Shown: in pieces, positions 32,501-44,095 of the stretch
Layout of the letters: every line of letters starts with the position of its first letter
Numbering within the stretch: the stretch's first letter is position 1
Assembly: GCF_963576675.1 (NCBI RefSeq)
Contig: NC_088918.1
Span: 67,047,001-67,111,000 of the forward strand
Source of the DNA: Euphorbia lathyris
Taxonomy: Eukaryota; Streptophyta; Magnoliopsida; Malpighiales; Euphorbiaceae
DNA length: 64,000 nucleotides
Direction: 5' to 3'
Notes under the pieces: generated by a model
What the model was told of the DNA's origin: nothing
Databases searched by the model: none
What the model saw: only the letters and a program-made list of their open reading frames with translations
Made by a program: the position numbers and the translations under genes

Positions 32501-32597
32501 CAAAACTTACACTTCCACCTCGTTTATGCACAAGTGTGATGAATTGAGTTTCATCATCAGTCATATGCCTCGAGCATGCGCTGTCAATATACCACAT
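29508..32597 (-). pseudogene. pol: Copia pol, copy 2: protease to RNase H (one internal stop)
   Basis: First ATG at 32597. Nearly intact polyprotein: protease [11 protein letters not shown], zinc-binding HHCC, integrase D-D-E ([17 protein letters not shown]), RT ([25 protein letters not shown]) and RNase H (YTDADYGRD). 911 codons are open until a TAG at 29861-29859, where copy 1 has CAG inside RNase H after SWFSKK. The remaining frame with CDNKSAIDL continues to a stop at 29510-29508, itself one codon early (CAG to TAG) against copy 1. The better-preserved copy of the two. Confidence 0.95.
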
Positions 32598-32638
32598 CTT
32601 TGACTTCTCAGCACACCTCAGACTTACCTGTAATGTAA

Positions 32639-34381
32639 CTAGTTACTTTTAGGTACCCAATTCTTTTTGGGTCCTGGCTTGTTAGGTTCAACAGGTAAAG
32701 CATCATATTTCATTTTATGACGACATACTTGGACAGTATGCCCATTCTTTCCACAGAAGTCACAGCTGACCTTCCGTTTAGGATGTCTCACTGACTGGTC
32801 AGCACCCCAGTGCTGAGCGTGCCAGCACACCTTTGTGGTGTGTCCTTTCTTCCCACAGAAGTCACAATGGACATTCCGCTGAGGATTCCATCTCTGTTGA
32901 CTAGTATTTCGGTACTCAGTGTTCAGAGGTTTATTTCGTTTATTTGGAACCTTAAGTTGGTTCTGAATAGATGTGACATCCTTTCTCAGTTTCTTAGAAT
33001 CTGATTGGACCTCAGAGACAAAATTTTGCATAATTCCTATGTTACTATGCAAATCTGAGTTGTCCTGAAGAAGATATCGAAGGTCACTCAGTTTGACCTC
33101 CTCAACCTCGTCACATCGCCTGCTGAGTGCTCTAACCTTTTTATTGCACTTTTTGACAAGTGTGTAGAGGTCACTCAGGGCATTAACCATTTCATTTCTG
33201 AGCAAGGGTAGTGACATTACCTCAGTTGAGTGTTCCTCATCGTCCGATGCAATGGAGGGGTCAGCATGCTCAGAAACACATGGCTCAGCAAGTTCGTCAG
33301 CCATGAAGCAAATCTTTGCTGACTCAGTGGCATCAGCTTCAGATGATGATGAATCATCACTATCACTCTAGGTTGCCACCATTGCCTTCTTGCCGTTCTT
33401 CCTTTCTTTCCTCAGCGAGGGACAACTTTACTTGATATGGCCAGTTTGATGACATTCAAAGCATGTAATGGGCTTTGAGCTGTCCTTCTTGTACTTGCTG
33501 TCGCTGGAGTCAGCTTTGTACTTATCAAACTTCTTGTAAGGCTTCTTAGAATATTTGTCATTCTTTTTTAACAGCCTTTTCATCTTTCTGGTAAACATAG
33601 CCATCTCTTCATCGTCTGTTGAGCTCCCATCAGTGGAGTCAGCTTTCATGACAAGAGACTTTTGCTTCTTGTCTTCAGACTTTTCCTTCACCTCGAAATT
33701 CTTCATTGAGATCTCATGGGTCAGCAGTGAGCCAATGATTTCATCGTACTTATAGGTGGTTAAGTCTTGAGCTTCCTCAACAGCAGTCTTCTTCGCTTGC
33801 CAGCTTTTAGGAAGACTCCTAAGAATCTTCTTGACTTGTTCTTCCTCAGTGAAGATCTTCCCAAGTCTCTTGAGCTCGTTGATGATGTTTGTGAATCTTG
33901 CATTCATGTTTGAGATTCCTTCATCATCGTTCATTTCGAACAGCTCGTACAATCTCATATGCTGGTTCACCTTGGATTCTTTCACCTTGTTGGTTCCTTC
34001 GTAGGTGACCTTCAGCTTCTTCCAGATCTCCTGCGCTGACTCACAACCTGAAATCTTGTTGTATTCTGCAGCATCTAGCGCACAGTGAAGCATGTTTATA
34101 GCCGAAGCATGGTTTTGTAGCTTCTTGAGATCATCCTCTGTCCATTTAGTCTCAGCTTTGACAACCGTTTGGTCATTAATAGTTTCAACAGGAACAAATG
34201 GGCCTTGGACTATAGATAGCCATACGCTCATGTTTGTTGCCTGAATGAAATTCTTCATTTTATGCTTCCAAAAGGTATAGTTAGACCCGAAGAATAGAGG
34301 AGGCCGAGTTATGGACAGACCCTCAGGTAAAATCTGAGTTGTCAGATTTCCTGGGAGAAATCGAGTGCTGTTTTCAGCCAT
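32639..34381 (-). pseudogene. gag: Copia gag, copy 2 (stops near the middle)
   Basis: Starts MAENSTRFLPGN at 34381, about 50 bp after the PBS. The N-terminal part is a UBN2-type copia gag (SNYTFWKHKM, AQEIWKKL, LRSLPKSW), then a Ser/Asp/Lys-rich linker and a first zinc knuckle CFECHQTGHIK that runs into TAA at about 33428-33430. After a second stop near 33370 (TGG to TAG against copy 1), the frame 33304-32639 carries two more knuckles, CDFCGKKGHTTKVC and CDFCGKNGHTVQVC. Three knuckles in one gag is more than the usual single one for plant copia elements. Confidence 0.88.
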
Positions 34382-34429
34382 AGTGGGGATCAGCTCAAGG
34401 TAGTTAAACCTTGCACAGTGAGCTTTTAA

Positions 34430-34441
34430 GCTCTGATACCA
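34430..34441 (-). other. Primer binding site, initiator Met tRNA
   Basis: Minus-strand TGGTATCAGAGC, two bases inside the 5' LTR, complementary to the 3' end of plant initiator methionine tRNA; standard for Ty1/copia. Confidence 0.92.
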
Positions 34442-34443
34442 CT

Positions 34444-35763
34444 TGTTGGTCCCTTATAACGTGACAAGTATAGTTCCAAGGGGGGATAGGAACTATTTAA
34501 AATTTTATCTGTTAAGGCTGACTTCTTTTCCTTATGAAAAGGGTTACACAGCGTGCTGAGTGAATTTAAGACACTAGCTTAGTCAACTGGTGACTAAGTC
34601 AGTTTCTTTCCTTGAGTCAGGAGATAGCACTCAAGTCTATTCCTGAACTCGGATACTCAATGAACACAACTCAGCGTGACTTCTTTACTTAGTCAGTTTT
34701 CAAGCAAGCAATATATATCAAAGGAGTTAAAGGGTTAGAAAGATATTACTCAGCAGATTTATCCAGGTTCGGCCTCTCCGCCTACGTCCTGTCCCCGGAA
34801 CACATTCCGAGCTTTTTGAATTCTCTACTAAGCTCTTTAAAGGTAGAGCACGAAACCTTTTACAAATAGAAGCTGAGTATAACAAGAGTACCTTCCTCTA
34901 TACCTCTACTCACTCCTATTCTACCGCTGAGTACTATAACCGAGTACTCAGCCTCTCCTTTCTATTCTTCTAGAAATGATAATAAGATTTTCCTAAACAA
35001 CAATTGCTAAGACACTTTAGATGATTGGAAATCACTCTAGACTTTTACACAATAATATGGAAATTGGTGTAAGGTATTTGCTTTGCTTTTCTCACAGAAT
35101 CTTCGAGTATGAATTTGGTCAGCGTTTCGACAACTTGAAGTTCTGCATCGATTGAAGCAAATGAAAGGCCTATTTATAGTGACACTTGAGGCACCGGTCA
35201 TTTCGAATTTCGAAATAACCGTTGGAGGGAAACGGCTTCCTGTCAATGTCACTCTGGGCGTGCTCAGCGTCGTTGGCCAATAGAATTCTTGTATCTTCTG
35301 TCTTCGTCAGTCCATGGCAGAATGTTTCGACATTTAAGGAAAGGTCCACGGGACAGCTTCCTGCGCCTTCTGAACATTTCCCAAAGTAGAAATACTTTGT
35401 CTACAAGTTGAACATTGTCTGTCGCTGACTTGTACTTCTTGTCGTTCAACTCAGCAGCTTCATTCCGAAGTTGTTAGTAGAAGGCTTCTCGATCCTTCTT
35501 GGTGCTGGGCTAACTTCTTACTCAGTACGACAGCGTTTTGTGTCTTCTTGGGCCGTGTAACTTTGATCTTATTGACTTGGGCTTGACTTCCTCTTTTGGG
35601 CCTTTGGGCCATTTGTCTTAATGTCTCATAAATTCAATAAACTCAACATTGAACAAACACATTAGTGAAATAAATCAAAGCATTTAAATTTAATGTGTTA
35701 GAATATTTTTTCTTACTTAAATAATTTTGTCAAATCAAAATCATGTGGAAAGGTGTTTCAACA
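34444..35763 (-). repeat. 5' LTR of copia copy 2
   Basis: 1320 bp, same length as the LTR of copy 1. TATA box at 35179-35170 (minus); the upstream palindrome ATTTCGAA/TTCGAAAT is intact near 35201-35217. Its outer end is followed by the GGGGG target duplication. Confidence 0.95.
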
Positions 35764-35768
35764 GGGGG

Positions 35769-37782
35769 TGCCTACCAAACTTTAGGGGTTTCCACACACC
35801 GCTAAGACAGTTACGATTGATGTTATGGGCAAGTCTTTCCATGCACAACACGAAGATGACCGGGGACAAGGGGTCCCCTTGCCGGATCCCACGAGTTGGG
35901 AGAATGATATCAGAGGTAGAGCCATTCCAAAGGATTCTGAGGGAGCTAGTGGAGATGCAGGACATGATGAGCTTGATGAGGTCGGCGGGGAGCTTAATTT
36001 CTTGGAGCGTGTCCTCGATAAAGTCCCAACAGAGACGATCGTAGGCCTTCTCAAGGTCAACTTTCATCGCCATCCAACCCGACTTACCCGAGTTTTGTCT
36101 CATAGAGTGAATTGCTTCTTGAGCAATAACAATATTCTCGGAGATGTTCCTACCGGCCACGAAGCTAGCCTGATGGGGGAGGATCCATGAGGGCATCAAA
36201 GGTTTAATCCGGTTGGCGATGAGCTTAGTGATGATCTTGTAGGAGACGTTGCACAGGCCAATAGGACGTAGATCACTGAAGTTCTCCGGAGGGCTCTTTT
36301 TCGGGATCAGCACTATGAGCGTTTCATTCAATTTAGGATCAAATTGTCCCACTCTGAAAGCCTCCTTAACCAGGGAACAAATGGCCGGACCCAAGGTTGC
36401 CTAGTGTCTTTGGTACACCCCCGCTTGAAAGTCGTCCGGCCCTGGCGCCTTCCAAGGATGCATGTCAAACAACGCCTTGCGGATCTCCAGGTCAGTGGGG
36501 CTGCTCCCCAGTGTTGTAACAGAAGAAGGTTCCAAAGGGGGAAAATCCCCCCGACATTGAAAAGGGGGCATGAGACGCCGGTCATCGGTGAAGAGAGCTT
36601 TGTAGAAGGCCACATCCGCCTTTTTCAGAGTTTTCTCATCCGTACACCACGAAGAACTGTCAATTTTGAGGCCAGCAATAGAGTTTCGTCTTTTTCTTGA
36701 CATAGTGGACTGGTGGAAGTAAGAGGTGTTTCTATCCCCCTCATGTATCCATTTGCTTCTAGATTTCTGATGCCACAGGTCCTCTTCTTGTTTCAACGTG
36801 TTCTCAAGCTCTTGAAGAAGCTCAAGTTCCTTGGCAATCAGGAAGGGGCTCGACCTCCATTCCAAAGTGCACTGAATGCCCTTGATACGGCTCAAAAGGT
36901 GACGTTTTCTACGAAAGATGTTTCCAAACACATCCCTGTTCCACTGCTTGAGGGAAGCCGTAAGATGATCCATGTTCTCTCTGAAAGAATTTTTCGGATT
37001 CCAGTTTAGCTCGATATGCTTTTGGTAGAGCGGATGGTCCAACCAAGCTCTGAGAAAACGGAACGGTCTGTTCCCAGCATTACCCTGATTCGACCCTTTT
37101 AAACAAATCAGAAGGGGCCTATAGTCCGATTTAATACGAGGGAGGTGGTGGACCAGAGTGTGCGTAAACTTCGTCATCCACTCATCATTCCCCAAGGCCC
37201 TGTCCAGACGCTCAAAAAGGAGACCCCGCTTCCAGGTGAAACGAGGGCCAACATAGCCGAGGTTATGTATGGCAGTTTTGTTGATAAATTCCACGAAGGC
37301 ATGACAACTTCCCGGTCTGAGATTGGACCCCCCTTGTTTCTCATCATCTGAAAGCAGGGCATTGAAATCCCCCGTCAGAATCCAAGGGCCCTCACTCATA
37401 TCCATAAGGTTGATTAGGCCCTCCCATAATTTTTTTCTACGCATAGGATTTGGACTGCCATAGATAGCCATGAGGAAAAACCGCGACTCCCCTAGTGGGG
37501 TTACATCAAGATGGATGAATTGCCAACTGCAGGCCAAAATGGAGATGTTGAGTGGACTATTCCAAAGAACCCAAATGCCACCCGCATAGCCTGAGCTTCC
37601 ACCCTGTGCGAGTATTCAAAGCCAATCTGCTTAATTGTTCTCTCCGCCATGGTTCCAAAGGATCGAGTTTCAACAAGGATGAGGATATCGGGCGAATGTT
37701 CATGTAGAAACAAACGTAAAGTCCGCAGAAACCGGCCGCTTACCGTGCCTTGGGTGTTCCAGGCAAAATTCTTCATATTCAT
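35769..37782 (-). pseudogene. LINE ORF2, N-terminal part: endonuclease and RT fingers/palm
   Basis: Starts MNMKNFAWNTQG at 37782 (the NxQG opening of plant L1 endonucleases). Endonuclease motifs: LVETRS, GDFNALLS, FTWKRG, ERLDRAL and KSDYRPLL; the catalytic SDH is SDY here. A frameshift lies near 37600 and a stop near 36400 (probable Trp codon). RT follows: LIPKKSPPENFSDLRPIGL, KVDLEKAYDR (catalytic Asp) and RGIRQGDPLSP, ending at GVWKPLKFG where copia copy 2 inserted. The protein would nick target DNA and prime cDNA synthesis. Confidence 0.92.
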
Positions 37783-37824
37783 GACTAAGAAAAGAAGAAG
37801 CAGACTAGAAAAAACAAGAGGAGC

Positions 37825-39581
37825 TTACTTGTTAGGAGGGTGCTCAAGGTTCACAGGTTCCAGCTGCATCTGTTTGACCACATCATCAAGAGATTCCAAG
37901 ATGGCACACTTAACTTCAATCGAGTGAGGTGAAGTGGAGTTCTGGACCGGTTTCTTCAATTTGAGGGCTCTTTGAAAGTTTGGTGTGAGAGGGACGCCTT
38001 TAAATTTCGATTTGTCCAGCCCACGGGAGTGGGCCAGTTCATTTTCCTTATCGGGCCCAAGAAGCTCTCTCCTAGAGGAGGAAGAGGCCATCGGTTCTCG
38101 GGGCTGTGGCATGTCCTCCATGATAATAGTGACGGAATGTTTGGCTGGGTCCAGAGGTTTGGAATTGAGAGAAATGGGGCCCATGGGCTTTCTTTTGGCT
38201 GGGTGAGAGGTGTTGCCGAGAGATGGAGCATTCCCCAGGCCCAGAGGATCGGTAGGAATAGACGGGTTGGGTCTGTTTCCCCTAGACCCAGTCTTCTTCC
38301 CCTTCTTGCCCCCCACAGGGCACGTGTTTCCATCAGGCGATTCCTGTATGGTCCTTGTGTGAGGCTCATTAATGCAGCCGACCACTTTCCCCGTTCTATC
38401 CTCCTCATCTGCCAGAGAAGAGAAGCGTGAGCCCTGTTGACCTCGAGCCTTGCTTCTGTGGCTGTCAGTTTTTGGGGCTGCTACCACTCTTTCCTTAATT
38501 GGTTTCCTGTTCTTTCTGTCAACATCATCCATGGCCCATAGTCTGACTCAGGCCCTAAAACAGCCAGAGGTTGAACTTTGTGCATGGTGGGAGTAGGGGT
38601 AGAGGAGTCCCCTTGCGGAAGAGGAGGCGGTGAGTTTCCAGCAGCCAAAGAAGTCCCGACCATTGGAATGCTGATTTTATGGGGACACACAGATTGAAGG
38701 TGTCCGTAGTTGCCACAATGGAAACAAATTGTTAGGAGACCCTCGTATTCGATACGCTGCTTGCTTCCCTCAATTTCAATGTGAGACAGCAACGGCTTGG
38801 TCAAGTTCAGGCCAACGGCAAACCGAGCGTACCTCCCCCGTTCCAGAGAAGATGTGTTTTGATCAATTTTATAGACTTTCCCAACAGCACCAGCGATCTT
38901 CTTCAAGACCCCTAAGTGATACAGGTGATATGGGAGATTAGGGAGACGAATCCAAGCAACGATGGTTTCGATAGTACAGGATTCCGGGGTAAAGGAGGGA
39001 GACCAAGGTTGAACTGTTAGATACGCTCCAAAAATCATCCATGGTCCCTGGGTTAGGGCATGAATATAATCTTCTACCAGATCAAACCGTATCATGAAAA
39101 AGTTGTTTCCAAGGTCAATGAGATGAAAGGTACCTGCAGTTTTCCAAAGTCTGGTGATTTGGGCCAGGAGATTGCGGTATCTAATGAATTTCCCCATGAG
39201 TCGTAAAACAGCCGTGGTTTTCATATTTTCAGCCAACAGGTTGTTAGCCCTTGTAGAGAAAGTGACCTTTGGTATCGCCCCTGAGTTGTCCATAAGCACG
39301 TCGCCCTCCTCAATGGACCATTCCGCCGGAGGTGGGTTACTCGGTGTAGGTCTGGAATTGTTTTCAAGTGAAGCTTTGTAGGATTCCCATTTGGGCTTCT
39401 CCATTGCCCTTTCCCGATTTTTTGGTTCAAAATTAGGAGAAGGGTCATGCCCATCTAGCTCCATCTCAGAGGAAGCCACGGGCGCAGTTGATGTGGGAGT
39501 CGTCGTCGGTTCCGGTGGGTGTTGAGCAAGAGGACGCACTCCGTCCAGACTTCTCTCTCTCGCAACCATTCTTCTTCTCAA
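37825..39581 (-). pseudogene. LINE ORF1 (RNA-binding gag-like), one frameshift
   Basis: RNA-binding chaperone of L1 elements. Frame one (39581-38481, 366 codons) has a Pro/Thr-rich start, a DUF4283-type core (about residues 130-260: RLMGKFIRYRNLL, FFMIRFDLVEDYIHALTQGP, WIRLPNLPYHLY) and one zinc knuckle CFHCGNYGHLQSVCPH. Immediately after YGPWM (about 38530) the frame shifts to 38532-37825, a basic, Ser/Pro-rich tail. ORF2 begins 43 bp after ORF1 ends. Start is probably MVARER at about 39569, since the LINE 5' end is 39596. Confidence 0.88.
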
Positions 39582-39613
39582 AAAATGTGATAGAGATCAT
39601 TGTTGGTGGTTTT

Positions 39614-40337
39614 GATACTACACGATAGGTCATTTGTTTCTTCAATTGGATCATTTTCCTCCTAGACATTTTTTTTTTGCCCATCGTGGGGTCACAGAGC
39701 TCCTTTTTTAAATTGTAATTGTTGGAGTTTGCAAAATTCTACTATTTTTGGCAATCATGTCGCACATATTTTGGTTGCTTACAAGGTGATTGTTCTGACC
39801 TTGCTATTATTTATTTTTATGTGTGCAGAAAAATGCAGCAAATGAGATGGTTGTCCACGATTGTTGCAAAGTGACATTAACTGAAGGCAAAAAACCTTCA
39901 TTTTATTGTTTTTAAGATTGAAGAAAAACAAAAGCAGTTTGTTATGTAGAATGTTCCTATTTACTGTTTGTTGCTTACTGCTACTGTTAGTTGTTTGTTA
40001 TTAACTGATTGATTATTAGTGTTTGGTAAAAATTTAATTTAATGTTGCTGTTAATATGTAAAACGACTAAAATGTACATATTGTAATCGATAAAAAAAAT
40101 TAAGTTATATAAATGTAATAGTTAACGCATTACATCCTAAGTATTTATCATTCATTTCATCTAAGATATGGCCAAATACTAAAGGAATTTCTCATCCACG
40201 TTACAATAGAAAAAATTAATGATGGAAACTGGGAACAGTTAAAATTTGATAAAAGAAAAGAAAATTATCAAATAATAATTGAATCTTTCTGAAAAAAAAC
40301 AGTCCTAACTCGCAAGTCCCATTCCATGGTGAAAATG
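39614..40337. other. Intergenic; MITE fragment at about 39945-40130
   Basis: No gene I can support. 39945-40090 (ACTGTTTGTTGCTTACTG, TTATTAGTGTTTGGTAAAA) is an inverted relative of 14300-14513. A TGTGTGCAG/A acceptor-like site near 39829 precedes about 60 bp that could be an old exon, but no product is recognisable. Confidence 0.35.
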
Positions 40338-40354
40338 GACTTTCTAATCAATTT

Positions 40355-41502
40355 TTTTTTATTAGAAGATGGAGGCAGGCGGGGGAGAATCCCATCGCCG
40401 GGCCCAGAGCAAAAAGAAAAGAAAAATGCTCATACAAAATTCAAAACCATAAAAAAAAAAGAGCTAACGAAACCGAAACCGAATGACATCATTACAATCA
40501 TTAGAAATTTCATGTCTGCAAAATGACGGAGCTGAGTCCCACAAATGCAGAGTAGAAGAAGTGACACCGTAACGAGCAAGACAATCAGCGACTTTATTAC
40601 CTTCGCGAAAAATATAAGTGACCACTAACTACAAACCAGAGCATAATGATTTGCATTTCTTCCATCTAGGCCTTAAATGTCAGGGAACTGCGGTGTTATT
40701 GTACCTAAAGAGGTTAACAACATACATAGAATCGACTTCCAACCATAGATTGAACCACCCACGCTCATAGGCATGCTCAATTGCAAATATAGCTCCCATA
40801 AGTTCTGCCTCATATGCAAAAGCAGATGAAATGGAAAAAGAAAAAGAGCCAACTGGTATACCTCTACTATTGCGGTAAATACCCCCAGCTCCTGCCAGTC
40901 CAGGGGTGCCAAAAGATGAACCATCAGTGTTAATTTTTAGCCAATGAGCCGGAGGGCGTTTCCAATGAACCTCTAAGATATTTGGAGCTGAAGCAGGTCT
41001 GTGAACAATGAAGAGCTCCCTAGAAACATGAATATCTATCAATGTGTTAAAAGCAGGACCCGTGCTCATTGCATTCGACTCCCGGATGTATTTCCATAGT
41101 AAACGAAGAGCATTATGAATATTAGGGTTAATTCCTTGGAAAAAAGAATCATTTCGAGTCCTCCAGAGAATCCATACGCAGTGAATAATAGTAGAGTTCC
41201 AAAGAACCCCGGTTTGAGGACTAAAATGGCAATGCAAAATACTGTCAAAAAGAGTTGAGAAATTACCATTTGTGCGAATATTTCGTCCAAAAAGACTTGA
41301 AATTGCATGCCAAAGAGTCGAAGCAAAAACACATGAGACAAACACGTGATCTAATGTTTCAAAGGCAGCAAAGCAAAGACTACATCTCGAAACCACTTGA
41401 ATACCACGAGATATAAGACGATCCTGAGTTGGGAGACCACAATGCAGAAGCCTCCAAATCAGAATGGATCGAGATGGAGGAATATATGCCGTCAAAAAAA
41501 AC
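40355..41502 (-). mobile_element. 5'-truncated LINE, 1.15 kb
   Basis: Flanked by a perfect 17-bp duplication GACTTTCTAATCAATTT (40338-40354, 41503-41519), with an oligo-A tail (T run 40352-40360 on the plus strand). Only the 3' end of ORF2 is present, the usual result of incomplete target-primed reverse transcription. It is a different family from the LINE at 21828-39596, judging by dissimilar RNase H sequence. Confidence 0.88.
40545..41502 (-). pseudogene. LINE zinc-binding region and RNase H fragment
   Basis: zf-RVT segment (ILIWRLLHCGLPTQDRL, CSLCFAAFETLDHVFVSC), a WILWRTRND stretch, then RNase H with D (KINTDGSS), E (YEAELMGA) and D (LEVDSMYV). A TGA at about 40680 stands where a Trp is expected. 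The frame continues with the FREGNKVADCLARYGV motif to about 40545. The apparent start at 41528 lies in flanking DNA. Confidence 0.85.
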
Positions 41503-41527
41503 GACTTTCTAATCAATTTGGGACTCA

Positions 41528-41618
41528 TCTATATATATATATATTAAAAGCTGGATACTAAAGTTGCTTATTTGGCTGAATTTTAGACGTTTAGCTGACA
41601 TGTCGTCTTTATAGAATA
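41528..41618 (+). other. Helitron-like 5' terminus, continuing at 44534
   Basis: After an A, the sequence TCTATATATATATATATTAA followed by AAGC resembles plant Helitron 5' ends. The following 70 bp (CTGGATACTAAAGTTGC...) are repeated at 44817. If real, this is the start of an outer Helitron into which the one at 41619-44533 inserted. I found no matching 3' hairpin to its right. Confidence 0.4.
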
Positions 41619-43229
41619 CTAGTCGAAAACCCGTGCAATGCACGGGATATGAAAATTTTTAGATAAATAAATAAATTGGCATATTTACTTTTAAGTAATT
41701 TTATATAATCCTATGAAAAAAATTATATTATGTATATTTGAAATTAATATATATTTTTAATTGATAATTTAAATTAAATTAAATTAATTTTGAAAATAAT
41801 TGACTAATTTTTTTTATAGAATTTTAATTAAAGGTGAATGATTTATTTATTTTTACAAAATTCAATGATTTGTACTTTTTAATAATTTTAATATATTTTT
41901 ATATTTTTATATAACTGGAATACTGTGAAACAATGATAATAAAATAGGAGATTAATTAAAAAAATATATTAGAATATAATGAAAAACCAAAATTGAATTA
42001 AACTACAATTAAAATTAAATATTATATTTAGGATATAAAAGAACTACAATATATATTAAACAAAAATTGAATTAAACTACAATTAAAATTAAATATTATA
42101 TCTACGATACAAAAGAATTACAATCTACGTTAAAATGGAAGCAACATCAATATATTATGTTATAAACTATTACAATCAATACTTTTTTAATGTTGCACAT
42201 GAAGAAACTTTATCAATTCAATATGCTACATGTAAAAAAATAAAATTCATAAGAATTAGTCACAAATTCATCTTGATGATAATCATTTTGCTTGATGGAA
42301 TTGCATGATAACCAAGTATTTGAATTTAATTATTCATTATTCTACAATAACCCAATATATCCAATTGAATCAGCTTAAAGTGATGATTTCTCCTATTTTC
42401 ATCTCGTAATATCTCATCAAGACATTAAATCAATTTGTTATTCATTCTTTCATTGTATAAAATATCAGTCATGCTCGCAGATATCACTTATTTGACTTTA
42501 TTAATATTTTCTAATAATTATATATTCTTGAATTTCGTAAGCAAGAAAAACAAACAAAATAATAGAAAACAAAAATGAAGGGACAAAAAGATAATTAGGA
42601 GAGAACTATCTTCCTCTCGTTTTTTTTTCGAAAATAAGAGAGAATGTCAAGATATAAACATATAAAGATGAGAATGAAAATAAAGAGGAGAATGAAAATA
42701 CTTTTTGCACATTAATTAAATTTTTTATTTTTTCTTAATGAAGTATTAAGTCTATAAATTAATTTTAGTTAAATAGAATTAAATCGCAATTGTAACCACT
42801 CAGTACAAAAAAAACGTTTCATAATTAATATGTGAAATTAATTCTATTAATTAGAATCATTATGCTCAACATATGAGAATTTAAAGAGATTCAAATAATA
42901 ATATTTTTTAATTAATATTTTCCAACAACTTGTTCTATGATCATGTTTCATTTTCATCTGTTAAAAACTCTTGAAATACTTACAATTTTGTACAAACCAC
43001 AATATAATAGTTAAAAACTATATAAGCCAATGTTGCAAAAGCAATTATCTCAATATCTCATAATTAATGTACATATTTAGGATTTTGAGCATCAAAATTT
43101 ATTTTTATTTACCTTCATTTTGAATCCATATCTAATATAATCCAAATTCTTCAAGAATAAATATTTTATCAAGTGTATTAGACACTTACAATCTCTTTCT
43201 CTAGAGAACTGAGAAAAAATACATTCTTG

Positions 43230-43230
<1 letters not shown>

Positions 43231-43264
<34 letters not shown>
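43231..43264. repeat. (TAA)n microsatellite
   Basis: Eleven TAA trinucleotides in the interior of the Helitron. Confidence 0.95.
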
Positions 43265-43265
<1 letters not shown>

Positions 43266-43624
43266 TAACATAATTTATAATTGAAATAAACTTCATTGTA
43301 AGTATAACATTTCAATTCCTCTTTAATATTTTCTTCAATATGTCTCTAACTTCAATGAACAACTATTGTGTGAAACTTTATATCTATTTGTACCCAAATG
43401 CATTAAAATAAAAAATATAATCCATATCAGTTAGATAAACTCAAACTAAAAAAATGAGTGGATTTCAACAGGTTCCGAATTAGAAAAATTAATCCAACTT
43501 CAATTAAAGCTAACAATTGAGTTCATATAAAGCCGAAAATCTAAATTTTAGTTAGAGTTAGCAATCGAAACGATAACACCTAGCATATACTAAAAAATAA
43601 TGCAAATATATAAAATCTTTATTT

Positions 43625-44095
43625 TAGTCATTTAGAAAAAAAAAGACAAATAAAAAAGAAAACATGAATAAGGTAGCGAGAGGTATGGAACCTGGGTAAC
43701 AACATAAATGGAATTTCATCTCTGAAAGATGAACTATAACTTGTTTAATAAAAATAAAACAACACAATTGAGAACAAAAATAACTACAACATATGAAAAA
43801 ACCGAATAATTACCTTAAGAAACATAATAATTTCTTGTAATTTTTGACACTTTTGTGTTTTCCGATTTCTATCTGATTTTTTCAATTGGAGATATCGATT
43901 TGGAAAAAAAAGACAAATAAAAAAGAAAACATGGATAAGGTAGCGAGAGGTATAGAACCTGAGTAACGGCAGGAATGGATCTGAAAGATGAAACTATAAC
44001 AACTATTGTTTAATAAATATAAAACAACAACACAATTGAGAACAAAATAACTACAACATATGAAAAAAACCGAATAATTACCTTCAGAAATATAA
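43625..44095. repeat. Internal duplication within the Helitron
   Basis: About 43635-43830 and 43905-44095 share a degenerate 190-bp sequence (AAAGACAAATAAAAAAGAAA, GGTAGCGAGAGGTAT, AACTACAACATATGAAAAAA). The copies differ at about one position in ten. Confidence 0.75.

Larger units (their letters stand above)
25633..35763 (-). mobile_element. Sirevirus-like Ty1/copia element, copy 2 (both LTRs)
   Basis: 10.1 kb, minus strand: 5' LTR 35763-34444, PBS 34441-34430, gag, pol, third ORF, triple PPT (27055-26954), 3' LTR 26953-25633, flanked by a 5-bp duplication GGGGG (25628-25632, 35764-35768) inside LINE RT. The two LTRs differ by roughly 25 substitutions by eye (about 2%), so the insertion is moderately young. 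It lacks about 830 bp of the third ORF and has several stops. It is colinear with copy 1, which makes each copy a reference for damage in the other. Confidence 0.95.
21828..39596 (-). mobile_element. L1-type LINE, interrupted twice
   Basis: A 5.9-kb L1-type non-LTR element in three segments: 39596-35764 (5' end, ORF1, endonuclease, start of RT), 25632-25306 (RT active site) and 23576-21824 (rest of RT, zinc-binding region, RNase H, oligo-A tail seen as T run 21824-21834). It is bounded by a 17-bp duplication TCATTGTTGGTGGTTTT (21811-21827, 39597-39613); the last four T overlap the tail. Such TSDs and the tail show target-primed reverse transcription. The gaps are filled by a solo LTR (TSD GCCGC) and copia copy 2 (TSD GGGGG), both younger than the LINE. 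Confidence 0.92.

Noticed and set aside
35727..38430. Plus-strand frames opposite LINE ORF1/ORF2
   Set aside because: Shadows; the real motifs (GDFN, QGDP, zinc knuckle) are on the minus strand.
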